Below, in pieces: positions 27,148-36,155 of a DNA stretch of 36,155 nucleotides. The DNA comes from Chloroflexota bacterium. Its GTDB lineage: Bacteria; Chloroflexota; Anaerolineae; Anaerolineales; UBA11858. The stretch's first letter is position 1, and each line of letters opens with the position of its first letter. A program made the position numbers and the translations under genes. Under the pieces are notes generated by a model. It made no database searches, was not told the origin of the DNA, and saw only the letters and a list, made by a program, of their open reading frames with translations. Location of the stretch: positions 1 to 36,155 of the forward strand of contig JAUWCZ010000010.1 of assembly GCA_030609055.1 (NCBI GenBank), in the 5' to 3' direction.

Positions 27148-28398
27148 ATGATGGAAACCAAACGTACAGTTGGGGAGATCCTAAAACAAACCCGTGAAGA
27201 ACAGAAACTCACATTAGATGAGATTTCTGTTATGACACGTATTAGGGTGAAGTATTTATCCGCCATTGAAGCGGATAATTATGATGTACTACCCTCCTCT
27301 GTCCAGAAAAAAGGATTCGTGCGTTCTTATGCAAGAGCTCTGGATTTAGACCCCTCCCCGTTGATAGCTCAACTGCGATTAACTATCGAGGAGGAATCGG
27401 GTGAATCCGAATATCCTGACGAGGTTTCAGTCCAGTCCTCCACAGCGGCAGAAACGCAGCCTTTGGGAGAGATTGGTGCCACATTAAAAACACAGCGTGA
27501 AAGACTGGGTTTTTCGTTGGCCAATGTGGAAAATCAGATCTTTATTCCCCAAAGGTATCTAATAGCAATTGAGAATGGCAGTCTCGAAGAATTACCTTCC
27601 ACAGTTCAGGGTAGAGGTATGGTTAAGAATTACGCTCAATTCCTGGGATTGGATCCGGAACCATTGTTATTAGGCTATGCAGATGCCCTTCAAAATCGTT
27701 TGACTGCAGTCAGAGAACGCGCTCCTGATAGCGGCATTAACTCCTTGCGTGTTTGGTTTCGCCGTTTCCTTGCCAGTCCTACAATTGTATGGGTTGGAGT
27801 AATGCTGCTGATTGGTAGTGTGTCAATCTGGTCTGGCATGCTAGTCTTCGGGAATCGGGGAGGGACTCCTGGTCTTACAGAAACCATTCCCGGGGTTGCA
27901 GATATATTACTACCATCCCTAACATTCACACCAACACCTGAGCAGCCCCAGACTACTCCTGGTGAGATTGAGGTAGATATAGCTATCTCACCGGGATCTT
28001 TAGAGACCGAACCTGTTGGGGGAGAACCAACGACGACTCCGCAGATAACCGGAAATGAAAAAGTTCAAATTCAACTGATCATCCTCCAAAGATCCTGGGT
28101 AAGAGTGACTGTCGATGGTATCACTGCCTTTGAAGGAAGGTTGTTGCCGGGAAGCGTGAAAGTCTTCGGAGGGGAGCAGAGCATTGAGATTTTAACAGGG
28201 AACGCTGGAGGAGTAGAAGTGATCTTTAATCAACGGGATTTGGGTGTGATGGGGCTCTTTGGTGAAGTTATTGATCGGGTATATACCGCGGAAGGAATTG
28301 CAACACCCACACCGACGATTACACTCACACCCACCCCAACGGATACGCCTGAAGCAACCGTTACGCCAACTCTAACAGCAACTTCTGAACCCGAGTAA
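27148..28398 (+). CDS. RodZ-like protein with two tandem N-terminal HTH_25 domains, a TM segment and a DUF4115-like domain
   Basis: EILKQTREEQKLTLDEISVMTRIRVKYLSAIE… and ATLKTQRERLGFSLANVENQIFIPQRYLIAIENG…; TM IVWVGVMLLIGSVSIW; TP-rich tail. Confidence 0.88.
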   Translation: MMETKRTVGEILKQTREEQKLTLDEISVMTRIRVKYLSAIEADNYDVLPSSVQKKGFVRSYARALDLDPSPLIAQLRLTIEEESGESEYPDEVSVQSSTAAETQPLGEIGATLKTQRERLGFSLANVENQIFIPQRYLIAIENGSLEELPSTVQGRGMVKNYAQFLGLDPEPLLLGYADALQNRLTAVRERAPDSGINSLRVWFRRFLASPTIVWVGVMLLIGSVSIWSGMLVFGNRGGTPGLTETIPGVADILLPSLTFTPTPEQPQTTPGEIEVDIAISPGSLETEPVGGEPTTTPQITGNEKVQIQLIILQRSWVRVTVDGITAFEGRLLPGSVKVFGGEQSIEILTGNAGGVEVIFNQRDLGVMGLFGEVIDRVYTAEGIATPTPTITLTPTPTDTPEATVTPTLTATSEPE

Positions 28399-28423
28399 CG
28401 GCATCAACAAGTAAACATTCTTC

Positions 28424-29785
28424 ATGAATAATAAAACCTTTCATCTGGTCTCTCTTGGGTGCGCTAAAAACACCGTAGACTCCAATTCCATGGCGCAACT
28501 GCTCCAGCAGGATGGATATTCTACAGAAGAGGACCCCGCTAAAGCTGAAGTCCTGATTGTCAATACCTGTGGATTTATCGATCCAGCCCGGGAAGAATCT
28601 TATGCTGTTTTAAGAGATCTGGCTTTGGAAAAAGGAAAAAACCAGTTGCTGATTGCGGCAGGTTGCCTTACTCAGCGATATGGTGCGGATGTTGTTAAGA
28701 GGATTCCCGGAATCGATGGTGTCATCGGAACCCGACGTTGGATGGATATTTGTCAGGTGGTAAGTCAGCTAAGGAAGGAAAAATCACCTCAACCTTTATA
28801 TCATCTGCCGGATGCAGAAGTCGTCGGACGATCCCCACAGGGGATAGTAGGCTCCCACATCCAGGGAAGTAGTGCATACCTGAAGATCGCGGATGGCTGC
28901 CGCCGCCCCTGTGCGTTTTGCGCAATTCCTATGATAAAAGGTACAGCAGTCAGCCGGCCAATAGAAAAAATCCTGCAGGATGCTCACTATCTGCAAAGCC
29001 AGGGTATCCGGGAAATAAATTTGATCGCCCAGGATACAACTGATTATGGGCATGATTTGGGTCTAAATGACGGTTTGGCTTCTTTATTGACGGAACTAAC
29101 CAAGGCGGTCCCCGATGTGGATTGGATCCGCATCCTCTATGCTTATCCTGGGTACATAACCGACCAATTGATTGAGGTGATGGCTACCCATGATCAAATC
29201 CTGCCCTATATAGATATCCCCCTCCAGCATGCAGCCCCGGAGATATTAAGGAAAATGCGCCGTCCCGCAAATATGGATTGGGTATATCAGACGGTAGAAA
29301 AACTCAGACGGGCTATGCCTGAACTGGCGCTCCGCACAACCTTTATCGTGGGCTATCCGGGAGAATCAGAAAAGGCTTTCGCTACCCTGCTTGATTTTAT
29401 TAAAGGGGTGCGTTTTGACCGGGTTGGTGTATTCGAATTTTCCTTTGAACCGGGAACGACATCTGAAGCTCTTGGAGATCCGATCCCGGCGGCTGTAAAA
29501 TCGGAACGGAAAGAACACTTGATGCTTGCCCAGCAGGGCATCTCTCTGGAGATAAACCAGGTACTTGTGGGGCAAAGGATGGATGTATTAATTGAAGGGC
29601 AGGGAACTGTGGCTGGCTCGACGGAAGTGATCTCTCTAGGTAGAACCTATCGGGATGCGCCAGAAATAGACGGCATGGTGATTGTAGAAGGGGAGCTTCC
29701 TGAAGGGGAACTATCTCAGGTGAGAATTACAGGGGCCATGACTTATGATCTGATAGGCGTCCCAGTAACATCTCCAGAATCCTGA
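28424..29785 (+). CDS. rimO: Ribosomal protein S12 methylthiotransferase
   Basis: LVSLGCAKNTVDSNSM, ADGCRRPCAFCAIPMIKG radical-SAM CxxxCxxC, C-terminal TRAM-like domain. Confidence 0.95.
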   Translation: MNNKTFHLVSLGCAKNTVDSNSMAQLLQQDGYSTEEDPAKAEVLIVNTCGFIDPAREESYAVLRDLALEKGKNQLLIAAGCLTQRYGADVVKRIPGIDGVIGTRRWMDICQVVSQLRKEKSPQPLYHLPDAEVVGRSPQGIVGSHIQGSSAYLKIADGCRRPCAFCAIPMIKGTAVSRPIEKILQDAHYLQSQGIREINLIAQDTTDYGHDLGLNDGLASLLTELTKAVPDVDWIRILYAYPGYITDQLIEVMATHDQILPYIDIPLQHAAPEILRKMRRPANMDWVYQTVEKLRRAMPELALRTTFIVGYPGESEKAFATLLDFIKGVRFDRVGVFEFSFEPGTTSEALGDPIPAAVKSERKEHLMLAQQGISLEINQVLVGQRMDVLIEGQGTVAGSTEVISLGRTYRDAPEIDGMVIVEGELPEGELSQVRITGAMTYDLIGVPVTSPES

Positions 29786-29868
29786 AATAATATCCCTGGT
29801 CTTCTCCTATAGTCAGCCTATTTCCGGATTCCTTGCATAGTTAAGCATTCCATGTTAAGTTAAACCAT

Positions 29869-30870
29869 ATGATAGATATCAATGATTCACGCATTGAATT
29901 TGCTTTGTCCGCGGTACGACAGGCTGCTTCCTTGGCCGGGGATATCCAGCAGGAGTTGGTATCCGAAGCATTAACAAAAGACGATCGATCTCCCGTAACC
30001 GTGGCAGATTTTACCGCCCAGGCAATTGTGGGTTATCTTCTGGAGGAGAAGTTTCCCGGAGCGATCCTGGTTGGAGAAGAGAATGCCGATATCCTGCGTT
30101 CACAGGAAGAGAAAAAAACCCTGGATCAGGTGACAGGTTACGTGAGTCGTGTGATTCCCGGAGTCACTCCGGATCAAGTGTGTGATTACATCGACCGGGG
30201 AGTTGATGATCCGGGAGATAGTTACTGGACGCTGGATCCTATAGACGGGACAAAAGGATTTTTACGGGGAGCCCAGTATGCCTGCGCCCTGGCTTATGTT
30301 GAGGGCGACAGAGTACAGCTGGGTCTCCTTGGATGTCCTAATTTAACACCTGATCTCCGGGAAGAAATTTGGGGGAAAGGGTCACTTTTGGTCGCCAAAA
30401 GAGGCGCAGGAAGTTGGATAATGGAGCTCCGAGATACCCCAAAGATTAATGGGTTTATCCAGCTCTCAGTATCAACCCGGTCAGATCCAGAAGAGGCGCG
30501 CCTGATGCGCTCATTTGAGTCCGGCCATACCAATATTTCTCAAGTTGATCAATTTCAAAATGAGTTGGGAGGGCAAGCGGATCCAGTACGGATGGATAGT
30601 CAAGTGAAATATGCTCTGCTTGCCGGGGGGAAAGGAGAGATCTACCTGCGCCTATTATCGCCTAGTAGAAAAGAGTACCGGGAAAAAATCTGGGATCAGG
30701 TAGCGGGATCGGTGATAGTCGAAGAAGCCGGTGGAAAAGTAACCGATCTGGATGGAAACCCGCTGGATTTCTCTCAGGGCAGGACGTTGAAAAATAATCG
30801 GGGCATATGCGCTACAAACGGCCTCTTACACATTGAGGCGCTGGAAGCGCTGAGGGTGATTAACGCCTGA
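29869..30870 (+). CDS. 3'(2'),5'-bisphosphate nucleotidase-like (HAL2/inositol monophosphatase superfamily)
   Basis: KDDRSPVTVADFTAQA…LVGEEN…YWTLDPIDGTKGFLRG…QYACALAYV. Confidence 0.9.
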   Translation: MIDINDSRIEFALSAVRQAASLAGDIQQELVSEALTKDDRSPVTVADFTAQAIVGYLLEEKFPGAILVGEENADILRSQEEKKTLDQVTGYVSRVIPGVTPDQVCDYIDRGVDDPGDSYWTLDPIDGTKGFLRGAQYACALAYVEGDRVQLGLLGCPNLTPDLREEIWGKGSLLVAKRGAGSWIMELRDTPKINGFIQLSVSTRSDPEEARLMRSFESGHTNISQVDQFQNELGGQADPVRMDSQVKYALLAGGKGEIYLRLLSPSRKEYREKIWDQVAGSVIVEEAGGKVTDLDGNPLDFSQGRTLKNNRGICATNGLLHIEALEALRVINA

Positions 30871-30874
30871 AAGT

Positions 30875-32398
30875 ATGACCACTATTGACCGCTTTGCAGT
30901 ACTTCTTAGTCTGATTTCTGTTCTGGGTGCAGCCCTAATTGCAGGGCTGGTCTTTGAAAACATGGCTCACCTGGAAGATGAGTTCGCCTATATCTGGCAA
31001 TCGAAGGTCATTGCTGGTGGGGATCTTACCTTGCCTTCCCCGGAATTCTCGAGCAGTTTTTTAGTCCCCTTTGTGGTTGATTATCAGGGACAGCGATTTG
31101 GTAAATATCCCCTGGGCTGGCCAGTTACACTCTCCCTGGGTGAGCGTTTCGGGTTAAGAGATTGGGTGAATCCAATCCTGGCAGGGATAGCGGTCTGGTT
31201 GAACTACCGTTTAGGAAAACGCCTGTTTAACGAAAAAATAGGTTTGCTGGCGTCAGCCCTCTTAGTTTCTTCTCCATTATTTTTAATGCATGCAGGCTCA
31301 CTGCTTTCCCATCTGTGGGGTCTTGTATTGGGTACTGCTTTTACTCTATTTTGGATCGATACCCTGGATAAGGATGAAGAACAGTGGGAGTGGCTCAAAG
31401 CCGCCGCCGCCGGGTTATGTTTGGGGGTACTAGGATTAACCCGACCACTGACGATGATTGCGTTTGTGATTCCTTTTGGTATCCATGGACTCGGATCAAT
31501 GATTAGAGGTACAAGAAGACAACGAGAGAAGATTATGCTGGTGGGTGGGATAATCCTTTGCCTCCTTCCCCTGCATTTTGTGTGGCAGCGGGTTTTAACA
31601 GGAAGTTTCACTACCAATCCATACACTCTGTGGTGGCCGTATGATAAAGTTGGTTTTGGTCCTGGATATGGGGTAACTGAACTGGGACATAGTCTGCTGC
31701 AGGGTTGGCGGAATACAAAACACAGCCTCAGAGCAGGGTTTGGAGATATGTTTGGCTGGGGAAAGCTGTCGTGGATTTTCCTTCCGTTTGGTCTGTTTGC
31801 AGCCCGTAAATCCCGGGGTACACCCTTATTTTTGGGGATATTAATTTCTCTGGTCGGTCTCTATACAGCCTACTGGGTTGGTTCATGGCTGTATGGACCC
31901 CGATATTATTTTGAAGCCCTGCCGGGCTTGGCAATCCTCTCAGCTGTTGGGGTTTTCTGGCTAGCCGGATGGCCAATAGAAAATGGTCTCCAAGGGATAA
32001 ATCAGATCGGCTGGCGTAGGACCCGGAGGGGATTAATCGCTGGTCTTACCGCAGTACTGATTTTTGTGAATCTATATTTTTACATACCTGCCCGAATGCA
32101 AGGATTAAAGGGATTGTATACCATAGAAAGATCTGATTTGTTGGTTTTCACCTCACCGGAAGCCCATGCGCTGACGCCAGCCTTGGTGATTGTACACACT
32201 GATCCCTGGATGTCCTACGGAAGCTTGCTGGAGTTGGAATCACCCGCCCTGGATTCCCCTTTTATTTTTGCCTGGAGCATCGGTCCCCGGACAGATCAAG
32301 CATTGGCGGATCATTACAGCGAGGCCCGGAATATCTACCACTATTATCCCGAGGTTGAACCGGCAAAGCTCTACACCCATCCTGTCTTAGGATATTGA
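30875..32398 (+). CDS. GT39/ArnT-like membrane glycosyltransferase
   Basis: HLEDEFAYIWQSKVIAGGDLTLP early luminal loop; multiple TM segments; TRPLTM. Confidence 0.75.
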   Translation: MTTIDRFAVLLSLISVLGAALIAGLVFENMAHLEDEFAYIWQSKVIAGGDLTLPSPEFSSSFLVPFVVDYQGQRFGKYPLGWPVTLSLGERFGLRDWVNPILAGIAVWLNYRLGKRLFNEKIGLLASALLVSSPLFLMHAGSLLSHLWGLVLGTAFTLFWIDTLDKDEEQWEWLKAAAAGLCLGVLGLTRPLTMIAFVIPFGIHGLGSMIRGTRRQREKIMLVGGIILCLLPLHFVWQRVLTGSFTTNPYTLWWPYDKVGFGPGYGVTELGHSLLQGWRNTKHSLRAGFGDMFGWGKLSWIFLPFGLFAARKSRGTPLFLGILISLVGLYTAYWVGSWLYGPRYYFEALPGLAILSAVGVFWLAGWPIENGLQGINQIGWRRTRRGLIAGLTAVLIFVNLYFYIPARMQGLKGLYTIERSDLLVFTSPEAHALTPALVIVHTDPWMSYGSLLELESPALDSPFIFAWSIGPRTDQALADHYSEARNIYHYYPEVEPAKLYTHPVLGY

Positions 32399-32509
32399 TA
32401 GAATAAGATAAATGGCGGAAAGCCTATCTCCAGTTGAAAACTACTGATTAATGCCTCCCAAAGTGAGCTTCTATTTCTGACCTGCACTTAAACTGGTCAA
32501 GGAGTTTCC

Positions 32510-33241
32510 ATAGCGGATTTTAAGTACCCTCGCAGAAAAATTCCCCGATCTATCCTCAAAGGGCTGATTAACCTGGCATTTCATGTTTTCAGCGATTTTG
32601 AGATCATCGGGGAGGAAAACATTCCTGACAAAGGTCCTTTGATCATCACCGGGAATCATTTCAGCTTTGCCGATTCGGTGGCGATGCTGCATGTGGCTCC
32701 GCCAGAGATTGAAATGTTTTCCGGGGCGAATCCAGCATTTACTCCCGGGTGGGCTAAACTGCTTCCCCGGTTGTGGGGTGTGCTGTATGTATACAGGGGA
32801 ACTGGATCCAAGCAGGCGATCCGGGATGCCGAGTATGTCTTGAGTAGAGATGGTTTTTTTGGTATTTTCCCAGAAGGTGGAGCCTGGGCAGAGATGATCC
32901 GTCCCGCCCGTCCGGGAGCTGCTTACCTGGCTGCCCGAACGGATGCCATGATTCTGCCGGTCGCTTTTACCGGGTTTAAAGACGTATTTCCACTCCGCAT
33001 CAGGAATCAGAGCAAAGTTACCATCCGGATCGGAAAACCTTACGGACCGGTGTCTGTTTCCGGGAGAGGGCGAGAAAGACGCCAGCAGCTGGATGAGTTG
33101 GGGGATCGAATAATGCGGGAAATTGCAGACCTGCTCCCGGATCATCTAAGGGGGAAATTCTCCTCTGTCCCGGCTGTGCGGGAAAAAGCTAAACAGGTTG
33201 AAGATTATCCTTGGGAAACCGCATCCTGGGATGAGGTCTGA
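32510..33241 (+). CDS. 1-acyl-sn-glycerol-3-phosphate acyltransferase (PlsC-like), probable ATA start
   Basis: GNHFSFADS (HX4D) and FPEGGAW motifs; in-frame coding continues upstream of the track start at 32639 to GGAG(32501-32504)-tttcc-ATA. Confidence 0.8.
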   Translation: MADFKYPRRKIPRSILKGLINLAFHVFSDFEIIGEENIPDKGPLIITGNHFSFADSVAMLHVAPPEIEMFSGANPAFTPGWAKLLPRLWGVLYVYRGTGSKQAIRDAEYVLSRDGFFGIFPEGGAWAEMIRPARPGAAYLAARTDAMILPVAFTGFKDVFPLRIRNQSKVTIRIGKPYGPVSVSGRGRERRQQLDELGDRIMREIADLLPDHLRGKFSSVPAVREKAKQVEDYPWETASWDEV

Positions 33242-33242
33242 G

Positions 33243-34157
33243 TTATAGAATCCACTGAGATAAATAATAGATCACAGTTAAACCAATAAAACTGAAGATG
33301 GAAGTCAGGCTGACAATTCCAGCTGTCTGGTTGATTTTATAGTTGTATCTTTCAGCAAAAACCACCAGGGCAATAGCTGCCGGCATACTGTTTTCAAGCA
33401 ACAGGAATGTATTAAGACCTCCGTTTCCAGGGAGGAATAACACAATAGTCAGGTACGCTGCCAGCGGCAGCCCCACCATCCTGAAGACGGAATATAGCAG
33501 CGCTTCCTTGACAATCTCCAGAGAAAACCGATCAAAGATAAACATTCCCAAGACAAAGATGGCGATTGCGCTGGCGGTCTGCCCAATCAGGCTGAACGCG
33601 TTGTTTAAGAATTGGGATTGAAAGCCAATCAGGGAAGAAACAGCCCCAATCAGGATGGACAAAATCAACGGATTAGTGAAAATTTTTTGGATGAGACTCC
33701 GGCCCTGTTCCTGTCTATTGGCGTATTCCAGCAGCAGCAGGGTGGTGATGATGCCCATTACTCCCAGCAGGGAAGCGGCCAGGATGGATATCTCCAACCA
33801 TTTTCCATCCTGGAAAGTCTCAAAAAAAGCCACTCCAAAAAAGGCATAACTGCCAAAACTGATCGACAGACTGAGCAGGACATAGGTATCCTTGTTGATC
33901 AATTTGATCCCTTTTAAAACCAGCAGAAGGACCAGTAAGAAAATGGTCGGCAGCAAGGTTCCCAGCACCAAATGCAGGTCGAGGGAATATATATCCAGGT
34001 TGGAGATTTTAACGAAGAACAGGGTCGGCAAGCCGAAATAATATACAAAGGAGGACAGCGTTTTGGCGTGCTCCGCTTTAAAGATCCCGATTTTCCTGCT
34101 CAGTATGCCCAGCAGGACGATGATCAGGATGGTGAGTAAACTAGTTAGGACTTCCAT
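33243..34157 (-). CDS. AEC-family (auxin efflux carrier-like) transporter
   Basis: MEVLTSLLTILIIVLLGILSRKIGIFKAEHAKTLSSFVYYFGLPTLFF; C-terminal half NSMPAAIALVVFAERYN. Confidence 0.9.
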   Translation of the reverse strand: MEVLTSLLTILIIVLLGILSRKIGIFKAEHAKTLSSFVYYFGLPTLFFVKISNLDIYSLDLHLVLGTLLPTIFLLVLLLVLKGIKLINKDTYVLLSLSISFGSYAFFGVAFFETFQDGKWLEISILAASLLGVMGIITTLLLLEYANRQEQGRSLIQKIFTNPLILSILIGAVSSLIGFQSQFLNNAFSLIGQTASAIAIFVLGMFIFDRFSLEIVKEALLYSVFRMVGLPLAAYLTIVLFLPGNGGLNTFLLLENSMPAAIALVVFAERYNYKINQTAGIVSLTSIFSFIGLTVIYYLSQWIL

Positions 34158-34283
34158 GAACAATAATCCCTTATGGGAAGAATAGTCTTGGATACGGTAT
34201 GTCAAATCGCAGCAATTATACCCGTGAACCCAGAATAAATTTCTTAAGAATGGATATCTAATAATACTCTGAGAATAAAAAAA

Positions 34284-34316
34284 AGAGGGTTCGGTTCTGC
34301 TCATTCCGAACCCTCT
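34284..34316 (-). terminator. Rho-independent terminator of the lipoprotein gene
   Basis: AGAGGGTTCGG/CCGAACCCTCT 11-bp stem with an A-run on the left, which reads as a T-run on the minus strand. Confidence 0.85.
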
Positions 34317-34324
34317 CGGGAGTT

Positions 34325-35653
34325 TTACTGCATCCCAGTGATTTTCACACAAAAACAGTTCAAGAAGTAACTCCAATCATTAGGAATCTTTTCATCTTGA
34401 CTTGCAGCGTATTCCCACTTAAAAGATTTTCCTTCCATTGTCACCGCTCCCGAGATTATATGGCTTCTGAATAGAGCACATTCGCAATCGGGATTTGACG
34501 TGCAGCCAATACATTCACACCAACTATAGCTGCGTTCTTTCTTCTCCCATGACCAATCACTAAATAAACGGCACCCTCGCGCTTGGCATCTTTCATATCT
34601 ATCCTCTAAATATTGTTCATCATGCGTGAATTGCTCTGTGTCTACTTCAGCTGCAATTGTAACAAGTATAGGTGGTTTTGTAGGAACTTCGCCACACACA
34701 TTCCCGGTATAGTTAATAGGATCCATCATGCCCAGATGCGAGTCTGTTGCACATCGGTAGCCCGGTTCCTCACTAGCGATGTCTATCTTGGGAATTATCA
34801 AAGCAACCGTATTGTCAACAAAAAGAGCCCTTGCCTCACTTTTTACCTCTTGAAAGTTTTCTCCAGTTATTATTGGTTTCCAACCTTCCTGGGGAGTAGA
34901 CATCCACATATACCAGAGATCTGTACCTTGGTAAAAGTCATAGTCGTATTGTGGTAAAGGCACAAAGTTATTTTCCTGAGAGTTATCAGAATCAAGGACT
35001 ACGGCGATTGTTCTGAAGTAGGTATCATCATAACGAGGAATTGTATCCTGCATTGTTATTATAAACACGTACCAAGATTTGATATCATCTGTATTGCCCT
35101 CACCGGCGCAGGAAACCCAAACTGAAGGAACATCAGTTGTGCTTTCCATTCCACAGGGAACCCTGAAATCCATGGGCGCGACGGATCCATCCTCAGGAAA
35201 ATTTAGGACAAAATGACCTGAGAGGATGATATCCGCTGATGGGTCTTCTCCTTGGGGTGTTACACTAGAATCACCGTAGATATTATCCCCAATCTTCTCT
35301 TCCTTAAACACAACCTTCGCTCGAGCTAAAGGCATTGGTCCGCGAAGAATGATGTCGAGAGCAGCATCCGTTGATTCATACAAAGTGTTATTGAAGGTTT
35401 CAGCGACCGAAAAAGTTGATGGTTCCTCGACTTTTTCATCCTCTGTTTTGGTTTCGCCAGTATCTCCGGAATCTGAGGTATCAGCTGATTCCGCGAACTC
35501 ATCCGCTTCTCCTTTCTCTTCTAAGAACTCATCTGCCATTTGTTGTGCTTGATCTTTTTGTTTATCGGTGGCATTTGAACACCCAACGCTTAAGAGCATG
35601 GTAAACAGCAGGAGAGCAACTAAAGATACAACAGCCCATCTTTTTATGTTCAT
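34325..35653 (-). CDS. Secreted lipoprotein of unknown function with Cys-rich C-terminal region
   Basis: MNIKRWAVVSLVALLLFTMLLSVGCSN lipobox; CQARGCRLFSDWSWEKKERSYSWCECIGCTSNPDCECALF. Confidence 0.75.
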   Translation of the reverse strand: MNIKRWAVVSLVALLLFTMLLSVGCSNATDKQKDQAQQMADEFLEEKGEADEFAESADTSDSGDTGETKTEDEKVEEPSTFSVAETFNNTLYESTDAALDIILRGPMPLARAKVVFKEEKIGDNIYGDSSVTPQGEDPSADIILSGHFVLNFPEDGSVAPMDFRVPCGMESTTDVPSVWVSCAGEGNTDDIKSWYVFIITMQDTIPRYDDTYFRTIAVVLDSDNSQENNFVPLPQYDYDFYQGTDLWYMWMSTPQEGWKPIITGENFQEVKSEARALFVDNTVALIIPKIDIASEEPGYRCATDSHLGMMDPINYTGNVCGEVPTKPPILVTIAAEVDTEQFTHDEQYLEDRYERCQARGCRLFSDWSWEKKERSYSWCECIGCTSNPDCECALFRSHIISGAVTMEGKSFKWEYAASQDEKIPNDWSYFLNCFCVKITGMQ

Positions 35654-35993
35654 TATTTTCTCCTTTTGGCTTACAATAACCAATCCATTTTTTGAATCAA
35701 TGCGTATGCCAATGACAGGTAAATTAATGGCTTACTGGAATACCGATAAGAGAATATCTAATTATGAAATACTGCAGAATATTCAGGAATGATCTCTTTT
35801 TCCATATACTTGAAGGATAGAAAACATCATCCTTGTTGATAGCCCGGATGATGATGGAAGATACATGAGCATAATGAGGGTGGATAAGGAGATCAAGTGC
35901 ACTGGAACAATTGATTTCTTGTAGTGTACACAATGAAATGGGGCATGTCAACAAATTATCCAATCACTGCTTCAGTGAACAATCTATTTCATG

Positions 35994-35999
35994 TATAAT
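35994..35999 (+). promoter_or_regulatory. -10 element TATAAT just upstream of the ATG at 36006
   Basis: TATAAT 6 nt before ATG. Confidence 0.5.
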
Positions 36000-36005
36000 G
36001 CAAAC

Positions 36006-36155
36006 ATGACTGACTACCGTTTTACCCACCCCATCGTGGTCCGCTATGGCGACCTGGATCCCCAGGGGCATGTCAATAACGCGGGATTTTTAACGTACAT
36101 GGAACATGCCCGAATGTCGTATATCCGGGAACTGGGCTTATGGGACGGGAAATCA
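36006..36155 (+). CDS. Acyl-CoA thioesterase (4HBT hotdog, YbgC/FadM-like), truncated at window end
   Basis: MTDYRFTHPIVVRYGDLDPQGHVNNAGFLTYMEHARMSYIREL, typical RYGDLDxxGHVNN motif. Confidence 0.92.
   Translation, partial: MTDYRFTHPIVVRYGDLDPQGHVNNAGFLTYMEHARMSYIRELGLWDGKS

Noticed and set aside
28300-28395. TPTPT repeat at the C-terminus of the RodZ-like protein as a DNA tandem repeat
   Set aside because: Low-complexity Thr/Pro codons, imperfect at DNA level; a typical extracytoplasmic linker/tail rather than a repeat element.
32471-33145. 224-aa minus-strand ORF
   Set aside because: Fully antisense to the PlsC-like gene, which has clear HX4D and FPEGG motifs; the antisense translation shows no recognisable domain.
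1-36155. CRISPR array, tRNA/rRNA, IS element or prophage
   Set aside because: No regularly spaced repeats, transposase/integrase ORFs or recognisable structural RNA sequence seen by eye; a tRNAscan/Infernal run would be needed to be definitive.

Overview
The window looks like chromosomal DNA from a Chloroflexi/Anaerolineae-type bacterium (inferred from gene content, not proven). It contains about 34 supportable CDSs. The left half (about 4.5-17.2 kb) is a membrane redox island: a monoheme cytochrome c lipoprotein, two Crp/Fnr regulators, a heme O synthase-like UbiA protein, a lipoprotein with a formylglycine-generating-enzyme fold, a polytopic His-rich heme-protein-like protein, two paralogous small membrane proteins, a duplicated DUF4405-like cytochrome b, and an octaheme HAO-like cytochrome c with a membrane partner. 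CRP-geometry palindromes (GTGA-N6-TCAC) lie in this island, and both regulators carry the matching RExVxR recognition-helix signature. The right half is mostly housekeeping: spoVS, pdxS/pdxT, an R3H/AAA ATPase, tmk, a FmdB-type zinc ribbon, gmk, rplI, a RodZ-like protein, rimO, a HAL2-like phosphatase, a GT39-like protein, plsC, an AEC transporter and a thioesterase. The most striking observation is an apparent rhomboid protease whose N-terminus is a near-verbatim fragment of the DnaK/Hsp70 nucleotide-binding domain (subdomain IIB region). A separate actin/Hsp70-like ATPase fused to an FHA domain lies elsewhere in the window. Other oddities are an apparent N-terminal frameshift at 6.59 kb, a probable ATA start codon for plsC, an acidic tail on ribosomal protein L9, and a tandem-HTH RodZ-like protein. 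I saw no tRNA, rRNA, CRISPR array or transposon.
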